Positions 11,501 through 24,100 of a stretch of DNA of 64,000 nucleotides are shown here, piece after piece. Position 1 is the first letter of the stretch; the number at the start of each line of letters is the position of its first letter. The notes below the pieces were generated by a model. The model was not told the DNA's origin, did no database searches, and saw only the letters and a program-made list of their open reading frames with translations. Made by a program: the position numbers and the translations under genes. Source of the DNA: Aulostomus chinensis. Lineage: Eukaryota; Chordata; Actinopteri; Syngnathiformes; Aulostomidae. The stretch spans positions 17,547,805 through 17,611,804 of the forward strand of contig JBBMOA010000019.1 in NCBI GenBank assembly GCA_037954235.1. The letters are read 5' to 3'.

Positions 11501-14500
11501 AAAACTTTATTGAATTTCTCTCTTCGATGGAAAGTGGCAAGAATTTGTTGCTAGATGCTTGTTTGTTTTGGTTTTCTAAAACTCTATGAAAGGTCTGAAA
11601 AAGTAGCTGAATCAGAAAGTAAACAGCTGACTGCCCAGATGCCAGGGAACATTCCACAAGTTCTACTTATGTCAAAGAGAACGTTTTATTCTAACTTTAA
11701 AAAAAAAACAGTTTTAGGATATTTAATCAATTCAAAAATTATTGTCATTTAAAGTTTCGGTGTGTGCATGTGCGTGTGTGTCAGAGAAAGGGGGAGGTTG
11801 TCTGGTCATAGGGTAAACTTGAGGATTTCTTATTCCAGAGGGTGACAATATAAGGGATATTAGGGTGTGTGTGTGGACAGTAAACAGAGTCCAATATCTG
11901 GTAGTTTTCAAAAACAGACAGGACAAAAAAAAACAACCTCTGTAAACAATCTTTCGCTGACCTTGCACACATTTCCATGACAACATTATAGTAGAATAAT
12001 AAATCAGGACTGTTTGTCTGCCAGCTTGTGCACCCTTTAATTCAATGATTTGGAAAGTTGTTACCATTTGCTCTACCATTGCATTTAATTTGCACACGAA
12101 TCAATAATCTCAACTTGTCACTTGTCTGGAGCAGCACAAGGATTTGGACTCTTGCCTGTACAGGCAGAGACGGAGGGAAAACATCCTTCCAATTCTCCAA
12201 GAAGAACCACTCCTTCCACTTCAGACTCCTCTTGTCTCCTGGACTGATTTCTGATGCGAATGCATTAGACGTGAAGCTTAAATGCTACTTATGTAAGATA
12301 AAGGTTGTACTTTTCTCTTTAATGTTCATCTGATTGTGCTGTGAATGTTAATGAATTCAACTGTGGTTGAACTGGTCTCCCTTACAGGTCACTGATTTGC
12401 AAATATAAAATTGGAAGCTAACTTTGCAGTGTTCTAGTTTGAAATGGAAGCATTGGGAGCATTGAATTGCTCCACTTCTGATTAATTTCTTGCTTAACAG
12501 AATAATTTCGTCCGTGCGTGGGCTGATTGAGCATACAAAAACACATGCAAGGATACAATTCAACATATATGAAGAATAGATTGAACATGAATGAATATTA
12601 TGACAGATATACATAAAATCCATGCCTTTGCCCCTCTGCTATTACAAAATGACATCTTTAACAATAAATTATTTTTGAAAATGGGAAATGACTGACTCAA
12701 TGAATATGAGATCACCTTTTTTTTCTAGAAAAACAAGGGTGTCTTGAAAGATTTGTACCTTATGATCCAGGTATTATCTGGGTATCAAGTACTCTTACCA
12801 TCTGATCTTTCTGCGTGATGTCTGGACTGACCACAGACCACTCGATGTCCAGTTTTCCAGTATCTGCAGGGCTCGGGGTGAAGCTGCAGCCCAGCGACAC
12901 GCTCTCCCCCTCAGCCTTCTGGATGGTCTGAGGCCCCGTGGATGTCACCTGCATCCCCCGTGCGCATCTAAATTCTCCAGAGAGACACACAAGTCCAACA
13001 TTTACCATAAATATCCACCAAGCAGCTCTGCAATAAAGATTACATCATGTGTAGCAGATCATGAAGATTATAATTAAATACATTTTTAATGGACTCTGGT
13101 TCAGGAGGAGTTGATTTATTTTAGTAGTCATTTTGGAGGCTGTAGCTTGTGGTCCTGTTGAACCACTCAGTGTTTTACTGACAGGCGTGTGTAAGATCGT
13201 TTCCATCCCATTTTTATGAATTAAAGTGACAAAATATTGACAGAACTACAAATGAAATGAATTTGTGAAGATGAACTGTTATTTCACAACTACTTTGGCG
13301 GATATCAACAAAAGTTAGTATTAACGGTGCATAAAGTGTTTTGCATTATATTTACATACATGTACACATTGTGAATATGACAACGTTGTATCTCTTTCTT
13401 TTTTTCTCTAACAAGCCAATATTGTTCATCCCTGCTTTGATCTCATCTCAGAAAGCCACCCATTCACAGGCTTCATTTATTCTAGAAGGGGAAAAAAAAA
13501 GAAGAAGGTGCACAGGCATTCAAAACAAGTGTTGTATTTCCTCATTCCAGACAGAATCTCCAACAAAAGCAGTTCAACGAGCAGCGCTCAGTCAAGGGAA
13601 AATATAAATCAGGTCAAGTAATAACAGTGTATTACTCTTGGCAAAATTATTCATGAGAAAATTATAAATATTTGAAAAATAAACACTCCTCTGACAAAAT
13701 TACAATCAAGTTTATTTTGTTTGTGTTGGGCTGCCATGCCATCCAATGTCACTATCATCTTTAAACTGATTTAGTTCAGAGATGTGAGCTCTTGGCGATG
13801 AAAAACATCATTTCAACAGGCAGAGAGCAGGGCAGCTCCGTGAGGGCGGCCATCTGCCTTGACTGGTTCAGGTGGAGGAAAAAGGGGGGATGTTTTCTTC
13901 CAGACGCAAAGCTACCACAGTCAATGAATCACGCTGGATAAATGAGGAAGGAATTCAATAACAGACCTATTTTGGTGGATTTGGTTGGACTACAAAGATA
14001 GGGGAAAAAAAAAAGTTTTCCATTGAGGTTTCTTTTCTTTTTCGACATGTTCAGTTTTTCATCACATTAGAGCACAAATAACAAGAAAGCTGGGATCAGA
14101 CTCAAAAAATATGTAGGCCAAAGCAAATGCACTCAATAGAAAAGAGAAAGGTGTTCAGATTCTAGTGTTACAGGGAGAACTCTAATAAAGCCGGCTAGTG
14201 GGACTATCATGATGAATGATTGCAAACACACAATGGCATTACATAAATTAAGAAGAGGTGTCTGTTCAAATTGAAATGTATTTTCTGATTTGTGGTTCAA
14301 GAGCCCTCCAGTAAGGAGCTACACAGCCATCAGCTCAAATCCCAGGAATCATGAGGGGGTCACCAGTCATCTGAGGAATAATCTCCCAGGCTTATTGGAC
14401 AGGAGCACCATGGTAACACACAGGAAGCTTACAGCGCCGAGGCCCACAGCGTCACACCGCTCCAATTACTGAAAAGATGCTTTGTTCAAAGCCAATCTTT

Positions 14501-14680
14501 GTGAGACACAATGACATACAGGATACAGTCATTCATTGTCTGCTCGTATTTATGTGCCTGCGTGTTTGTAGTCTTACCTGAGCCCAAGAGACTTGCTGTG
14601 CAAAATAAAAAGACAGATAAGCAGGGTGGGCGGCCGAGGAAGAAATGTGACCTCAAATGGCTGCAGCTTCTTCTGAACAT
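5879..14680 (-). CDS. vsig8: VSIG8-like V-set/immunoglobulin membrane protein (whole gene span, 6 coding exons found, 3' end not found)
   Basis: This is a cell-surface type I membrane protein of the VSIG8 branch of the CXADR/VSIG immunoglobulin family. The exons joined are complement(14578-14680, 12799-12974, 11206-11410, 8774-8938, 8129-8245, 5879-6050), and all junction phases agree. They give about 312 codons: a candidate signal peptide (1-34), V-type Ig1 (Cys64, Trp80, Cys143), Ig2 (Cys185, Trp198, Cys238), a transmembrane helix at about 271-295, and a basic juxtamembrane segment. VSIG8 hallmarks are DIEW, FAAGDPSMGDASL, ATYQCKVKK, VPKCW and the EIR end of the transmembrane exon. Human VSIG8 has about 414 residues, so a tail of roughly 100 residues is missing. 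It may lie left of 5879 or outside the window, or the frame may read through to the stop at 5833. Teleosts may carry two vsig8 copies, and I cannot say which this is. Family membership is sure; the first exon is the weakest part. Confidence 0.85.
6235..6305 (+). mobile_element. SINE 3' tail fragment (ATGGATGG family)
   Basis: The block accccgcctctc ... gcagctg ... cggcccttagagcagcagaaaa ending ggatggatgga matches the tails of the longer SINE copies at 46689, 49123 and 59519. Only the last 70 bases remain. Confidence 0.7.
6306..8128. other. VSIG8-like intron 5, no further gene seen
   Basis: Apart from the transmembrane exon to its left and the SINE tail, this intron shows only chance ORFs. 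The longest, 6988-7353, has no recognisable domain. Confidence 0.6.
8129..8245 (-). CDS. vsig8: VSIG8-like exon 5 (second half of Ig2)
   Basis: The acceptor is ttttctcag and the donor GCCA|gtaaac, phase 1 at both ends. Residues 217-255 contain GELKI, the F-strand GVYFC (Cys238) and a closing CRINLKA strand. The phase matches exon 4 (junction codon AAC) and exon 6 (junction codon AAG). Confidence 0.9.
8468..8640. repeat. (TA)n microsatellite with TG/TA-rich flank
   Basis: A pure TA tract of about 57 bases (8468-8524) runs into a mixed ACACAC/TATATA/TACATA stretch to about 8640. It lies in the 528-base intron between the two Ig2 exons. Confidence 0.97.
8774..8938 (-). CDS. vsig8: VSIG8-like exon 4 (first half of Ig2, with poly-Gly insert)
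   Basis: The exon runs from acceptor ctgactccag to donor CAGA|gtaagt, phase 1 at both ends. It encodes VPKCWVEGG, Cys185 (SLHC) and Trp198 (EYTW). A run SSGGGGGSGGPAPG follows, coded by a GCC/GGC trinucleotide tract at 8793-8817. In human VSIG8 this stretch is longer and rich in Tyr, Ser and His. Confidence 0.9.
8793..8817. repeat. GCC/GGC trinucleotide tract inside a coding exon
   Basis: An imperfect GCC repeat on the plus strand encodes the Gly-rich SGGGGGSGG run of VSIG8-like exon 4 on the minus strand. Confidence 0.9.
9913..10325 (+). repeat. Dispersed repeat family, copy 1
   Basis: It shares a head (gagcccacctccaccgaggc), an attaaagctg block, a gcactgtggt block and a ccactag...gctagagaacac block with the copies at about 25063 and 62180. 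This copy is shorter and its CTCF-like motif is degraded (10124-10130). Family name not known to me. Confidence 0.75.
10359..11075. repeat. 40-bp minisatellite, about 18 copies, two unit types
   Basis: The tandem unit is about 40 bases around catggtaacgcctcaccaac and tctcactcttcatacctcgt. Type A has accacacaaactcac, and type B has gcctcaccaactctc. The order is patterned (A A B B' A B B' A B A B ...) and ends in a uniform run of B. It lies in the intron between Ig1 and Ig2 of the VSIG8-like gene, 130 bases from exon 3. Confidence 0.97.
11206..11410 (-). CDS. vsig8: VSIG8-like exon 3 (second half of Ig1)
   Basis: Residues 94-161 follow the acceptor tttccatcag and end at ATG G|gtaagt (phase 1). 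They hold the D/E/F-strand region and the F-strand cysteine (ATYQC, Cys143), followed by a KISLVV G-strand. The usual Asp of the D-x-A-x-Y-x-C signature is His (HSATYQC). The 40-bp minisatellite begins about 130 bases downstream in the next intron. Confidence 0.9.
11411..12798. other. VSIG8-like intron 2, nothing else seen
   Basis: AT-rich intron sequence between the two Ig1 exons, with no repeat or coding signal that I can support. Confidence 0.6.
12799..12974 (-). CDS. vsig8: VSIG8-like exon 2 (first half of Ig1)
   Basis: Residues 35-93 hold the B-strand cysteine (SLGC, Cys64) and the C-strand tryptophan (DIEW, Trp80). The exon ends in phase 0 at ATG|gtaaga. The acceptor is chosen at ...ctggag because that gives phase 1, compatible with the signal exon. 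A second AG seven bases further in (exon start 12967) would give phase 2 and is the alternative. Confidence 0.85.
12975..14577. other. VSIG8-like intron 1, nothing else seen
   Basis: The sequence between the candidate signal exon and exon 2 holds short A-runs (13493, 14008) and no recognised element. Confidence 0.45.
14578..14680 (-). CDS. vsig8: VSIG8-like candidate exon 1 (signal peptide)
   Basis: The minus-strand ATG at 14680 opens 34 codons with a basic start and a hydrophobic run (LSVFLFCTASLLG). A good donor (G|GTAAGA) follows in phase 1. This phase matches the acceptor at 12975 and gives the junction codon GAA. The stretch before the hydrophobic core is long for a signal peptide, and no homology can be claimed for such a region. 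The true start could be another exon upstream. Confidence 0.45.
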
Positions 14681-17600
14681 GTTGCTCCTGTTTCCTCAGA
14701 TTACGATTATTAGTATCCCCGAACGCCTGATCAGATGAGATGTAACGGATCAAGCAGCAGGCGCACATACTGCCTGATGTTCCTGCTCTACAGTGTGCTC
14801 CTCCTTTACTCTTTCCTCATTAGCATAAATTCTCCTGGTTGGCTGTGTGTTTGCGCCACCTGTTTTACTTGTTCAACCGGAGGTCAAACGGACATTGCTA
14901 TTCAGCTGGTAGCATTGCTGCAAATGCTTCCCATCTCTGATGACCAAAGGGAACTAAAATATGGGCAACAGGAGGAGGGACAATGATCCGGTTGCTACTC
15001 TGATGAGAACAGAATTGTTTATTGGTCTGTATGCCTTTCTACACATGTGCACCAGCTGTAAACTGTTATTTCGTTGCATATTAAAGCGTTATCCTCAAGA
15101 GCCCAATTAGACTCGCATGATTCTAAATATAGAAGTCAATTTTAAGATAAAATGAAATGTAAAAAAAAGTGCGTGCCTCATCCTGAATAAGGAAACACAG
15201 CTACTGCGCCCTTGCTTATTATTCCACACACAATACACAGCAAAACACTTGAGAACCTCTCATTTGTTAGATGTCTGTGGTTTCAAGTAATTAGGAAGAC
15301 AAAGACAGCCCATGAGGTCTCCAGTGACAAGGAAGTGGTTGTTCAGCCTCCCCCCCCCCCCAAAAAAAAAGACCCACACAAGCTAACAAGATTTGTAGGC
15401 ATTACCAAAATGAAAAGGAAACAAAAACTACAAAGCTTAAAAAAAACAAAACAGTTGGGTGTCCAATAAATACAGGACGTGGAGAGAAAACTCTTTGTTT
15501 AAATATTTGATTACATTTTCTCTCGCTGGATTTTTAGCTTTCAATATTTTGACAGTTGCTATTTATTGGATACACCACCGGCTGATAAAACAGTCTTGTT
15601 TCAGACTAAGTCAGATCCCTCTACCAGGCAGCTGAACTCCTCTTTGAAGCTCACACCCACTCTCCTCGAAGAACCTGGCTCGGGTCATATGCAGAACTCC
15701 AAGACGCTGATAAAAAAAAAAAAAGAAGAAGAAGAATTTGTCAAGCAATTGGTTGCTGGGTGATTCTAATTATCAATATTCTAAACTAGGGCTCCTCACT
15801 ATTCCCAGATATTATTGAACGTGTGCAATCTTTATACTTATGAGTCAGAAGTACAGTGATAAGCAGTAATGTGAGGTGTCAGAGTGACAGGCAGAGTGAC
15901 AGGCAGAGCGAAGCACTTGGGTATGGCATCCTTGTTCCCCCTTCTTCAGCATCGGTCAAACATGGGGGAGCAACAGCGGGAGATAAGATGGTTTTAAAGT
16001 GATAGAGCCTCACAGTGCATTTTACCTTCCAGTTACTCACAAATATCTGACTTGAGCTCGCAAAGACATTTCTTTTCCCTTCTGCAGCACCTCAGAATGC
16101 ATTAAGAGTCAACCATGGAGATTTAGCTTGAAGCTAATGGTGACTGACAGCTTTCAACAGTGAAATTACCCAAAAATGTCCATTAACAAATGCTTATTGT
16201 TCAGTAAAAACGTTCTTCTTTATCTACACATATGCTCAGTAATCCAAAAAACTTTGAGGTCAATGCTTCAGCTAGCTTTTTTCCGGCTAGTTTTGTTGCT
16301 CTCGCTGCTGTCAGCTATCAAAACCATCAATTCCAAGCTAGATACACCAGACTGGGAAAGTCTTTGTGAGCACACCTATTAGTGAGAACTTTAAATGCAA
16401 AAAACCCAACACCTCGGGGTGAATTATTGCTTTAAGAGAAGGCACCTCAGCCTCTCTAGACACTTAATGGAATAAAGTGGTTGGGAAACAGTGGGAAATT
16501 TGTCCACTAAAGACCCAGATACATCCCTATGGAATTGCAGGAGACAGAGAAGGCGCTACAAGCAGAGCAACTGTGACTTACATTTGTCAGGTGGACAGAA
16601 AACAAGACTCCAAATGAATGCTAATGTTGCTCCTCAAATAGACAATTCAAGGAACCTGTAACAAAACCCAGGACAGGCCATTGAAACCCATTTCCACTGA
16701 AGCTGCTAGGAAACAGCGAGCGAGAGAGAATCGGGTATTAGATTCATTTGCATGTCACTGCAATTAGACGAGACGCTGATTAGCAGCTACTGAGCTGCAG
16801 CTGGAAACTGAGAGCGTGATTCTAATCCTGGTTCGTGATGACTGGTAAACCTCATCGGCAACTGTTGTGAGGTTTTCAGTTCGTATTTCAAACTGAACAC
16901 CGTTTACACTTAGTTTGGCTTTACTGAGATGAATGTTAGTTGAACTAGAACACAGATTTAACCAAGAGACATTCATAACACTGAAGTCTAACAAATATAT
17001 GGGACACTTTAGTGAATAGACTGCTATAAATCCTTTACTTTTATATTTACTCTTTTCATCAACCCTCGTTGGCATGCTTTTTTTTTAATCTGCTGTTTTT
17101 TTTCTTAATCTTTCGAATGTCACAATCCAAAGGGATACATTTAAAAAAATAAAATAAAAAATCAATGCATTTCTTTAAGAAAGGTTCAGAATGTCCCTGA
17201 AACTGAAAGTGGTGGTTGTTTTGACACTAACCACACACACGTCTTTTGAAGAGGGAGCCGCTATTCTTGAAGTGATCGTAAAGATTTTTTGGTCGTGTCC
17301 TTAAGTACATCTTGGCCTTTAAGGTTTACTTCTGGCGGTTACTTTTGATATCTTTTTTCTTCTGTTCTTAACACAGACTGAGTGGTGTTAGCGTCTTGCG
17401 AGAAGCTCTCAGGCCCCTGTTGATGATTTTAGATGAAGTCTTGTGTTCACAGCCCATATTAACGGCCCGTTTTTGTGATACCATACCAATCCAGCCTGAG
17501 GCGACAAACACCTGTGTCTCTGCAAGATCGTCTGACCGGATGCTGAATGACAGTTAAACTTCCTATTGCAGACAAAAGCCAGACATTAGCAGGTTTTATA

Positions 17601-18032
17601 TTTTGGGGTTCTAGACCCCACAGGTCATGCGCACCTGTGACACCATAGTGCTTTGAAACTAAAATCACACTCCGGCTCTAATAAAACACTTCCATCATTA
17701 TTCTACTGGCAATTAAACATTCATATTTTGAGCACTTTCCGTCTATCTTTTTAAGTCGGCGTTACAAAGACACCCGACAATGCCTCTGCTGTTCAAATGA
17801 GCCTCTCTTGGCTTCTGTTGCTAGAATTTGACAGCCGGTTCTATGCCAAGTAGGTCAGAAGCTCCGTTGTTCCCAGTTCCAAAGTGCACTGTTATGAAAG
17901 CAGCCCAGGCGTTGCAGATAAGATCATTAATACAGAGAAGGAAAAAAGGAAAACAAGTGTCTCACGCCACAATTTACCAACACACGCTGAGCTGACACAG
18001 AAAAAAAAAATCCTAGTCATCCGAGCTTCAGA
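14681..18032. other. Intergenic region between divergent genes
   Basis: 3.35 kb separates the first coding exons of the VSIG8-like (minus) and MAO-like (plus) genes. Promoters and 5' UTRs of both should lie here, but I see no unambiguous TATA box or CpG-rich block. An octamer ATTTGCAT is present near 16746. C- and A-homopolymers lie at 15350-15369. The 5' UTR of the oxidase directly precedes 18033 or is spliced on from upstream. Confidence 0.5.
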
Positions 18033-18150
18033 ATGACTGCAGAAATTTGGGATGTTATTATTGTTGGTGCTGGACTCTCTGGACTCAGTGCTGCTCATTT
18101 GCTTCAAAAAAAGAATGCTGAGTTGAGAATACTGATCCTGGAAGGAAAAG
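18033..18150 (+). CDS. MAO-like exon 1 (N-terminal FAD-binding motif)
   Basis: The ATG at 18033 gives MTAEIWDVIIVGAGLSG, the usual short lead into the Rossmann strand, so this start fits the family. The exon ends ILEGK plus one base (G|gtttgt, phase 1). The adjacent intron is only 80 bases long. Confidence 0.9.
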
Positions 18151-21100
18151 GTTTGTTGTTGTTGTTTTTTATATTCATTTTTTATATATATTTATGCTTT
18201 TTATAACATCTTCATTTGTCTGTTGTGTAGATCGGGTGGGAGGTCGCACCGTGTCCATTGATGTACCTGCAGCTAATGGTGTTGATCGCTGGGACTTTGG
18301 AGGACAGTGGGTAGGAAGGTAAATATTGATCACACACAGCTACAAGTAGCCGTTTGAGACGTTCCCCTTCTTGTTTTTACCTGCTCAGTTAGTCTGTCTT
18401 ACTGGTACTGAGTAGAAATGCAGCACTGCACAAGAGACAAATGCAGAAAACCAGCCTCTCTGCAGTGAACCGCTATTATGTCATTGAAAACCACTCTCAT
18501 AGTTGAACTCTCTTTCTACGTAATCATAGGTGCCATGCAGGAGACATTCAAGGAAAATCAGCAGAAGTCAGAGCAAGTAGACCCCTCAGACCTTGGGTAG
18601 ACCACTGAGCCTCAGCCAAATGATTTGAACAAATTCACTTTCTGACTAGTGGCCTAGTGGTGAGGTGGATACAATTGCCTCCTGAAAACAGAGAGGATGC
18701 ATGTGAGCTGTGATCCGCTCCGGCCTCCAATGACAAAGTGATGGAAGAGATCCACTTTGTGATGCAGAATTTTGGAGTTTTAAGGATCTCAACATTAGTA
18801 ACACACAAGAGCCCACGTGGATACTTAGACATGGTCATCGGGGGAAGACGGGATTGTACCAGCAACCCTTCGGTTGCTAGACAGCCACTCTACCTCTGAG
18901 CCATGCTGCCCCCTTCGTCCTTTCAGTTTTAGTTAAAATAATAGTGGTAGAACAGTGCCGTAGAACAGGACTTTGCTCTTAATGTTGAACAACAAATAAA
19001 AGCTGTCAGCCACAGGTGTGAAAGGAAATGGTGGCACACTGAGAATATTCCTCCATGTGTCATATGTTGCATGTTGTTGTGGAAATGATGGAGAGGAGGG
19101 TTTTAACATGTTATTGTGGAAATGGTGGAGAGCAAGGTTGGTCACAACATCTATGCAACAAGTTTAAACACCATCTGGTTGCCAAGGTAACATGTTTGGA
19201 GTTAAAAAAAAAGTAGGAGTATAGTAGGAAATTAACAAATATAGGATTTCTGTGTATTAAGTATTGTGAATGGAGCAGCATGGCTCAGAGGTAGATCAAC
19301 CGAAGGGTTGCTGGTTCAATCCTCACTTCCCCCGCTGACCATGTCCAAGTGTCCTTGAGCAAGATACTGAGCCCCTAATCCCTCCTGATGGCCCTGTGAC
19401 GGACTGGTGACCCGTCCAGGGTGAACCCCGCCTCTCATCAATGTCAGCAGGGATAGGCTCCACCTCCCGCGACCCTTAACAGAAAAGTGGAAAAGAAAAT
19501 GGCTGAATTGATGGACGAAAGTATTTTGAATGTCACTCGTCCCTGTGAGCTTTTATGCTCGTGGCTTTGTAGATGATTTAAACCTCCTAATTTTATTAAA
19601 CATTTGTTGAACTGATGTTTGATAAAAGTGTCCATGCGTGCAGTAACATTTCCGGAGCGAGTATTGTTGGACATGAATAGCAAAAATAAATACTGTAGAT
19701 AAACTCTCCAGAATATGACTTCTGTTAAACTCTTAGCTTTTGAAATACGTTTTTGACTGACAAATGAAAACACGTTTTCAGGTTTCAGCGTATTTTCTGT
19801 TCCAAATATAAAAAAAGAAGTGCAGACTGTGGAAGTTTTACAAAGCTTTAGATGGAAGGTCAAATATAAACGATGATCTTTGTTCCTGACCGCCAATCGT
19901 GCTGATTGATTGGAAGTGTCTCCTGGTCTGGTGTATCCTGTGCTAAAGAAGCTCACATAGGACGCGTTGAACCTGCTGTCCTGAATGTTTAGGACTTGAC
20001 CAGCTCTTATCATGGAGGCCAAGGGCACATTTCTGGGTCATATTACGGTACTCACTTAGGCTCCAAAATGGATTATTTGAATGCACCGTCAATCTGTCCC
20101 GCTAGGAAAGAATGTGTGTGCTTAACTTTGTGGTTGACATGTGTATTGAGTTGTGTACTGAAAGGTTTGGATCTTTACAGTTTGGTATTTTACTGATTGG
20201 TATGACATCCAGTGGATTATCCCACTCAGAAGAATGGAACATTCCCACTTCCTAGTTGCTCATGAACCTACTGCATATTCCACTTAGCTCACCTTTGATG
20301 TGTAGGTCAGATCCTTACTGTGCAGTTTTCATATTCCGCCTGCCTGCTTGGTCCGTCCAGCCTCGTGCCGTTTCAGCCACCCTCATTTCTGTCGTTGGCC
20401 TTTGTATTTCTGCCTGTTTTCACTGTTTTGGATTTGTGAATAAATTGTTTTTACTGTCTGCCAAACCTCCAAGTAATTGTTAATAATGAATTCTCACTTC
20501 TTCCACCTTCTGACAAGTGACAACACTACCTCTTCAGAATGGGCCAGGCTGCGTCTATTCCTTTTCGTCATATTTTAGGAAGAAATCTCATGGGAAATGT
20601 CAGTCAGGATGCAAAACTCTTCAAATACACAACAACACTTTTGGCAACTGGATGACTCAAAAAGTACAACTGTGAGGTGCTTCGCCCAAAAACAATACAA
20701 TGTCAGATTATTTCTCATGCACTTTCCTTTCACTCTTTAAAACCACTTTTCAATGACTTTTCCTGTTGTTGGAGGACTCACTCAAGCAACGGTTTTTTAA
20801 ACGCCATTTTGACTCTGTGTTCAGTGGAATGTGCAACGACTCTGCATCTTGAAACACTGCAAATAAGAGCGATGACGCTTGTCACACTGCCTCTTTTCTC
20901 TTTCAGCACCCAAACACACATCTTGGATCTCATAAAGGAGCTGGGCTTGGAGACTTACCCACAATTCAATACTGGCAAGAAGGTGTACCACACGGGTGGG
21001 CCTGGTTCCAAAGTTCGCACCTACAGAACCAGTATCCCTGCTCTGTCCCCAGCGGTTTTACTGGACCTCACCACGCTGCTGTGGAAGGTGGGCCAACAGA

Positions 21101-24100
21101 ACTACACAAGATGTTCTCACAACTCTCAGAGGAGGAGAAGGAGCATTGCATTTGAACCAAGAAATAACGATTCAAATTAGAATTTGTTTCAGTTGATTTA
21201 CTTCTGTGGAGATTTATTTTAGTCTACTTCATTTTCCTAAAACAAGCTGAGAATCAAAAGGACATCCCTAATAAGTGCAGTAATGGAATTTTACATAAAT
21301 AATGCAAAGTGTTTTGAACAAAAGTTTATTTATCAGTGCATGGTTAGAAAAGGGAAAGTCCACTGTCAGACTCTATATTGGCGCTTTGAGGTATTCTTTT
21401 GTTATCACAATAAAAAAAGAGATGCCGCTTTAAATCAACATGAGTGTTTTCTGATGATTGTACCTCACACAGATTGACAGGTTAAGCGCCACAGTGTGCA
21501 TTCAAGAGCCTTCAAGGACACCAAATGCTGCAGCACTCGACAGCATGACCCTGCACTCTTACATTGAGCAAAATGCTTGGACTACAGGTGAGAGCTCACA
21601 GCAAATACTGTATAAACTCTTAATTGCTGTGTTGTCGCCAACCAGACTTGTTTCTGTTTTCTTGAAGACGTTTAACCTCTCATCCAAGAGGCCTCGTCAC
21701 TTCTTTCTAACCGTTGAGGAGGTGCAGGATTTAAACTCTCTAAAGTTGAGCTGTTAAATAAAAGGTGAAATGTCTTCAAGACAAATGGAAAGTTGCCTAC
21801 GACACAGCGCTTGAGAGTCGACGTACCTTCATTTTTTGTTATGTACTGTATATATTCTGGACTCCAGGGTTGTGAGTTTTTAGATAGAGAAAGGAGATAA
21901 ATCTATTGATTTGAGAAGAAATCCCTGTTTCAGTTGCAAACTAGAAAACACACACTCTTGACTGTAACCTTTCACTGGCCTGGAGCAATCTACACATTCC
22001 CCTCAGGAGTTTAAGTATTTCCTTCGTTTGCATCAATTTTCATCAGAACCCACCCATTCAAAGATAAAGAAGAAGATAACAAAGAGATTTCCAAGTGAGT
22101 GATCCTGAATCCGCCCCTCTATTTCGATTTGCTCCAAAAACGAACGGCCTCTACCTCGGCCTGTGCTCCTAAAAACATCCCCTCCCGAATAACTAAGAAG
22201 AAAATTAAGATGGATACAAGCGAGTTAAGCTGATGTTCCTTTCTGATCCTTGTCAGTGTACATTAAATGTAAACGTGATTGAACAAACTGAACGAAGGTG
22301 ATTGTCCCTCTGTATGGTTTGATGATCGTCCAACTGATATTTGTCAAGATAATTCAATGCTGCAGGGACCTCTAACGCTGGCATTCCTATAGACCCAGAG
22401 TACTCCAGCATTGTCTTGTCAGTATATAAAATGTCAAAGGCTAGATTATAATTCATGTCTAGATTTCATGCCAAAATCAAATAGTACTTTTCTGTACCAG
22501 ATTTATTGACTAGACTAAAAAGTCACCTCAAATTTATGCTCCGGTTGGACTTGCAGAACAATGTCCCTGCCAGGGAAGTGATATTATCCCTGCATGTGTG
22601 AGAGCTCCAGCACTGTACTCATTCATTCATCCCTTTCTGACAGAACTGAGAGAGGAGATGGGAGTGTGTAGCAGGTCTGTCTTTGGCATGGAGCCATCCC
22701 AGATGTCCCTCCTGTTCTTCCTCATGTATACCGCAGCAGCTGGAGGGGTATTACCTCTGCTGGAGAGTACCCCAGGCACTGCTCAGGAACTCAAGATAAA
22801 GGTGCAGGTCATATCCTTCTTAAGACTATTGTTGATTTGAGTGCTTCCTTAAAACTCCAGACCACAAAGCATTTGTTCTCTTCTCTTCCAGTCGCTCCCC
22901 CAACAAGTGCATTAGCTTTCTTTGTCCTTGAAGTCGGGTTCAAGTTATGTTGGAGATTATTTACGTTAACAAGATAACGCTGCTGGCAGCAAAGCACTTT
23001 GGACTAGATAGTCCTCATCATAGTAAGAGGCCAGCTCAGGGTTTTCATTGGGCTATTTTTTGTCGACTACGGATTTTTCCCTCCTTAGTTTAAAGCTACG
23101 GAGTGAAACGTTTATGTTCATCCTCTGGCAGCAGAAGTTATTACCACAAATCCCTCCAGAAAAATTGCAACTCTGCAATCGATTAAATCAATGCAAATCT
23201 AGCCAAGGGTGCGGGAACTTGCATATTGTCAAATAATGCTTGCGCTTTCGTTGCAAAAGGTTTCGAACGTTGATGCGGGAGCTAAGATTTTCTAGAGGAC
23301 GTCAGTTCTGGGACACTACATGACACATCATCACCTTGGGCAGGCTTTCACATGGAAATTCATTAATGACATCACACAATCCTGCCAATTTGGTCTGATA
23401 ACATTTGGGGAATCTAGAAGAAAATACGCATGATCAATCTACAGTGTCCATATTCAAATTGGCAGTGGGCCAACCAGATGAGGGCTTCTCTGTATGTTCC
23501 TCTTGTGACTGTAAAATGGTGGATAAATTGTTTTGGCTGTATACAACCCATAAGACACGACTCTCGGTTTGAATTAGTTTGAGTGAGGACCTGAATGTCA
23601 GTGCCGTTCATTTAAATGACAATCTGATGCACAAAGAGTAGCTTTAAGATTTACAGATTCATAAAAATATCAACAAAAATACATTTTTAGTTGGGATAGG
23701 TCTCATGCTTTCTGAATCTGAATCTGCTTGTTGCAGACGAATGGCCCGCTGTTTTTCATTTTACTTCATCCTGACCCTGAGGCTGGGTTGGCGTATTCCT
23801 GCCGTGCGACTTTGTTTTTTGAAGACGTCTTGGGTCGGTGAATGCAGTTGCGTGTGTTGGAACCACTGGACTAGAGAGAGAAATTCATTTAAATTTAGAG
23901 AAAGATAAAACATGGGGGACATACTGCATTCTGTTGGATGACCGCATTCTGTGGAGTGCCCCTCTTGAGTTTACTCACTAAAAAGGTCTCACTGTGAATA
24001 ATTATTTCCTCCTCTTCTGTGCATTCGGAGAGGAATGAGCACAAAAAAAACAAAATGTTGGCTACTGTAGTCATTTGCATAGCTTATAGACGCCACAGGG

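Larger units (their letters stand above)
18319..20906. other. MAO-like intron 2, with two SINE pieces
   Basis: A 2.6-kb intron. It contains a minus-strand SINE head at about 18820 and a plus-strand SINE at 19272. The 194-aa minus-strand ORF at 19444-20028 overlaps the SINE tail and has no recognisable domain. Confidence 0.7.

Noticed and set aside
20907..21180. Continuation of MAO-like exon 3 into an extended ORF
   Set aside because: The frame past the AAG|gtgggc donor loses all family similarity, and exon 4 continues in phase; it is an intron read-through.
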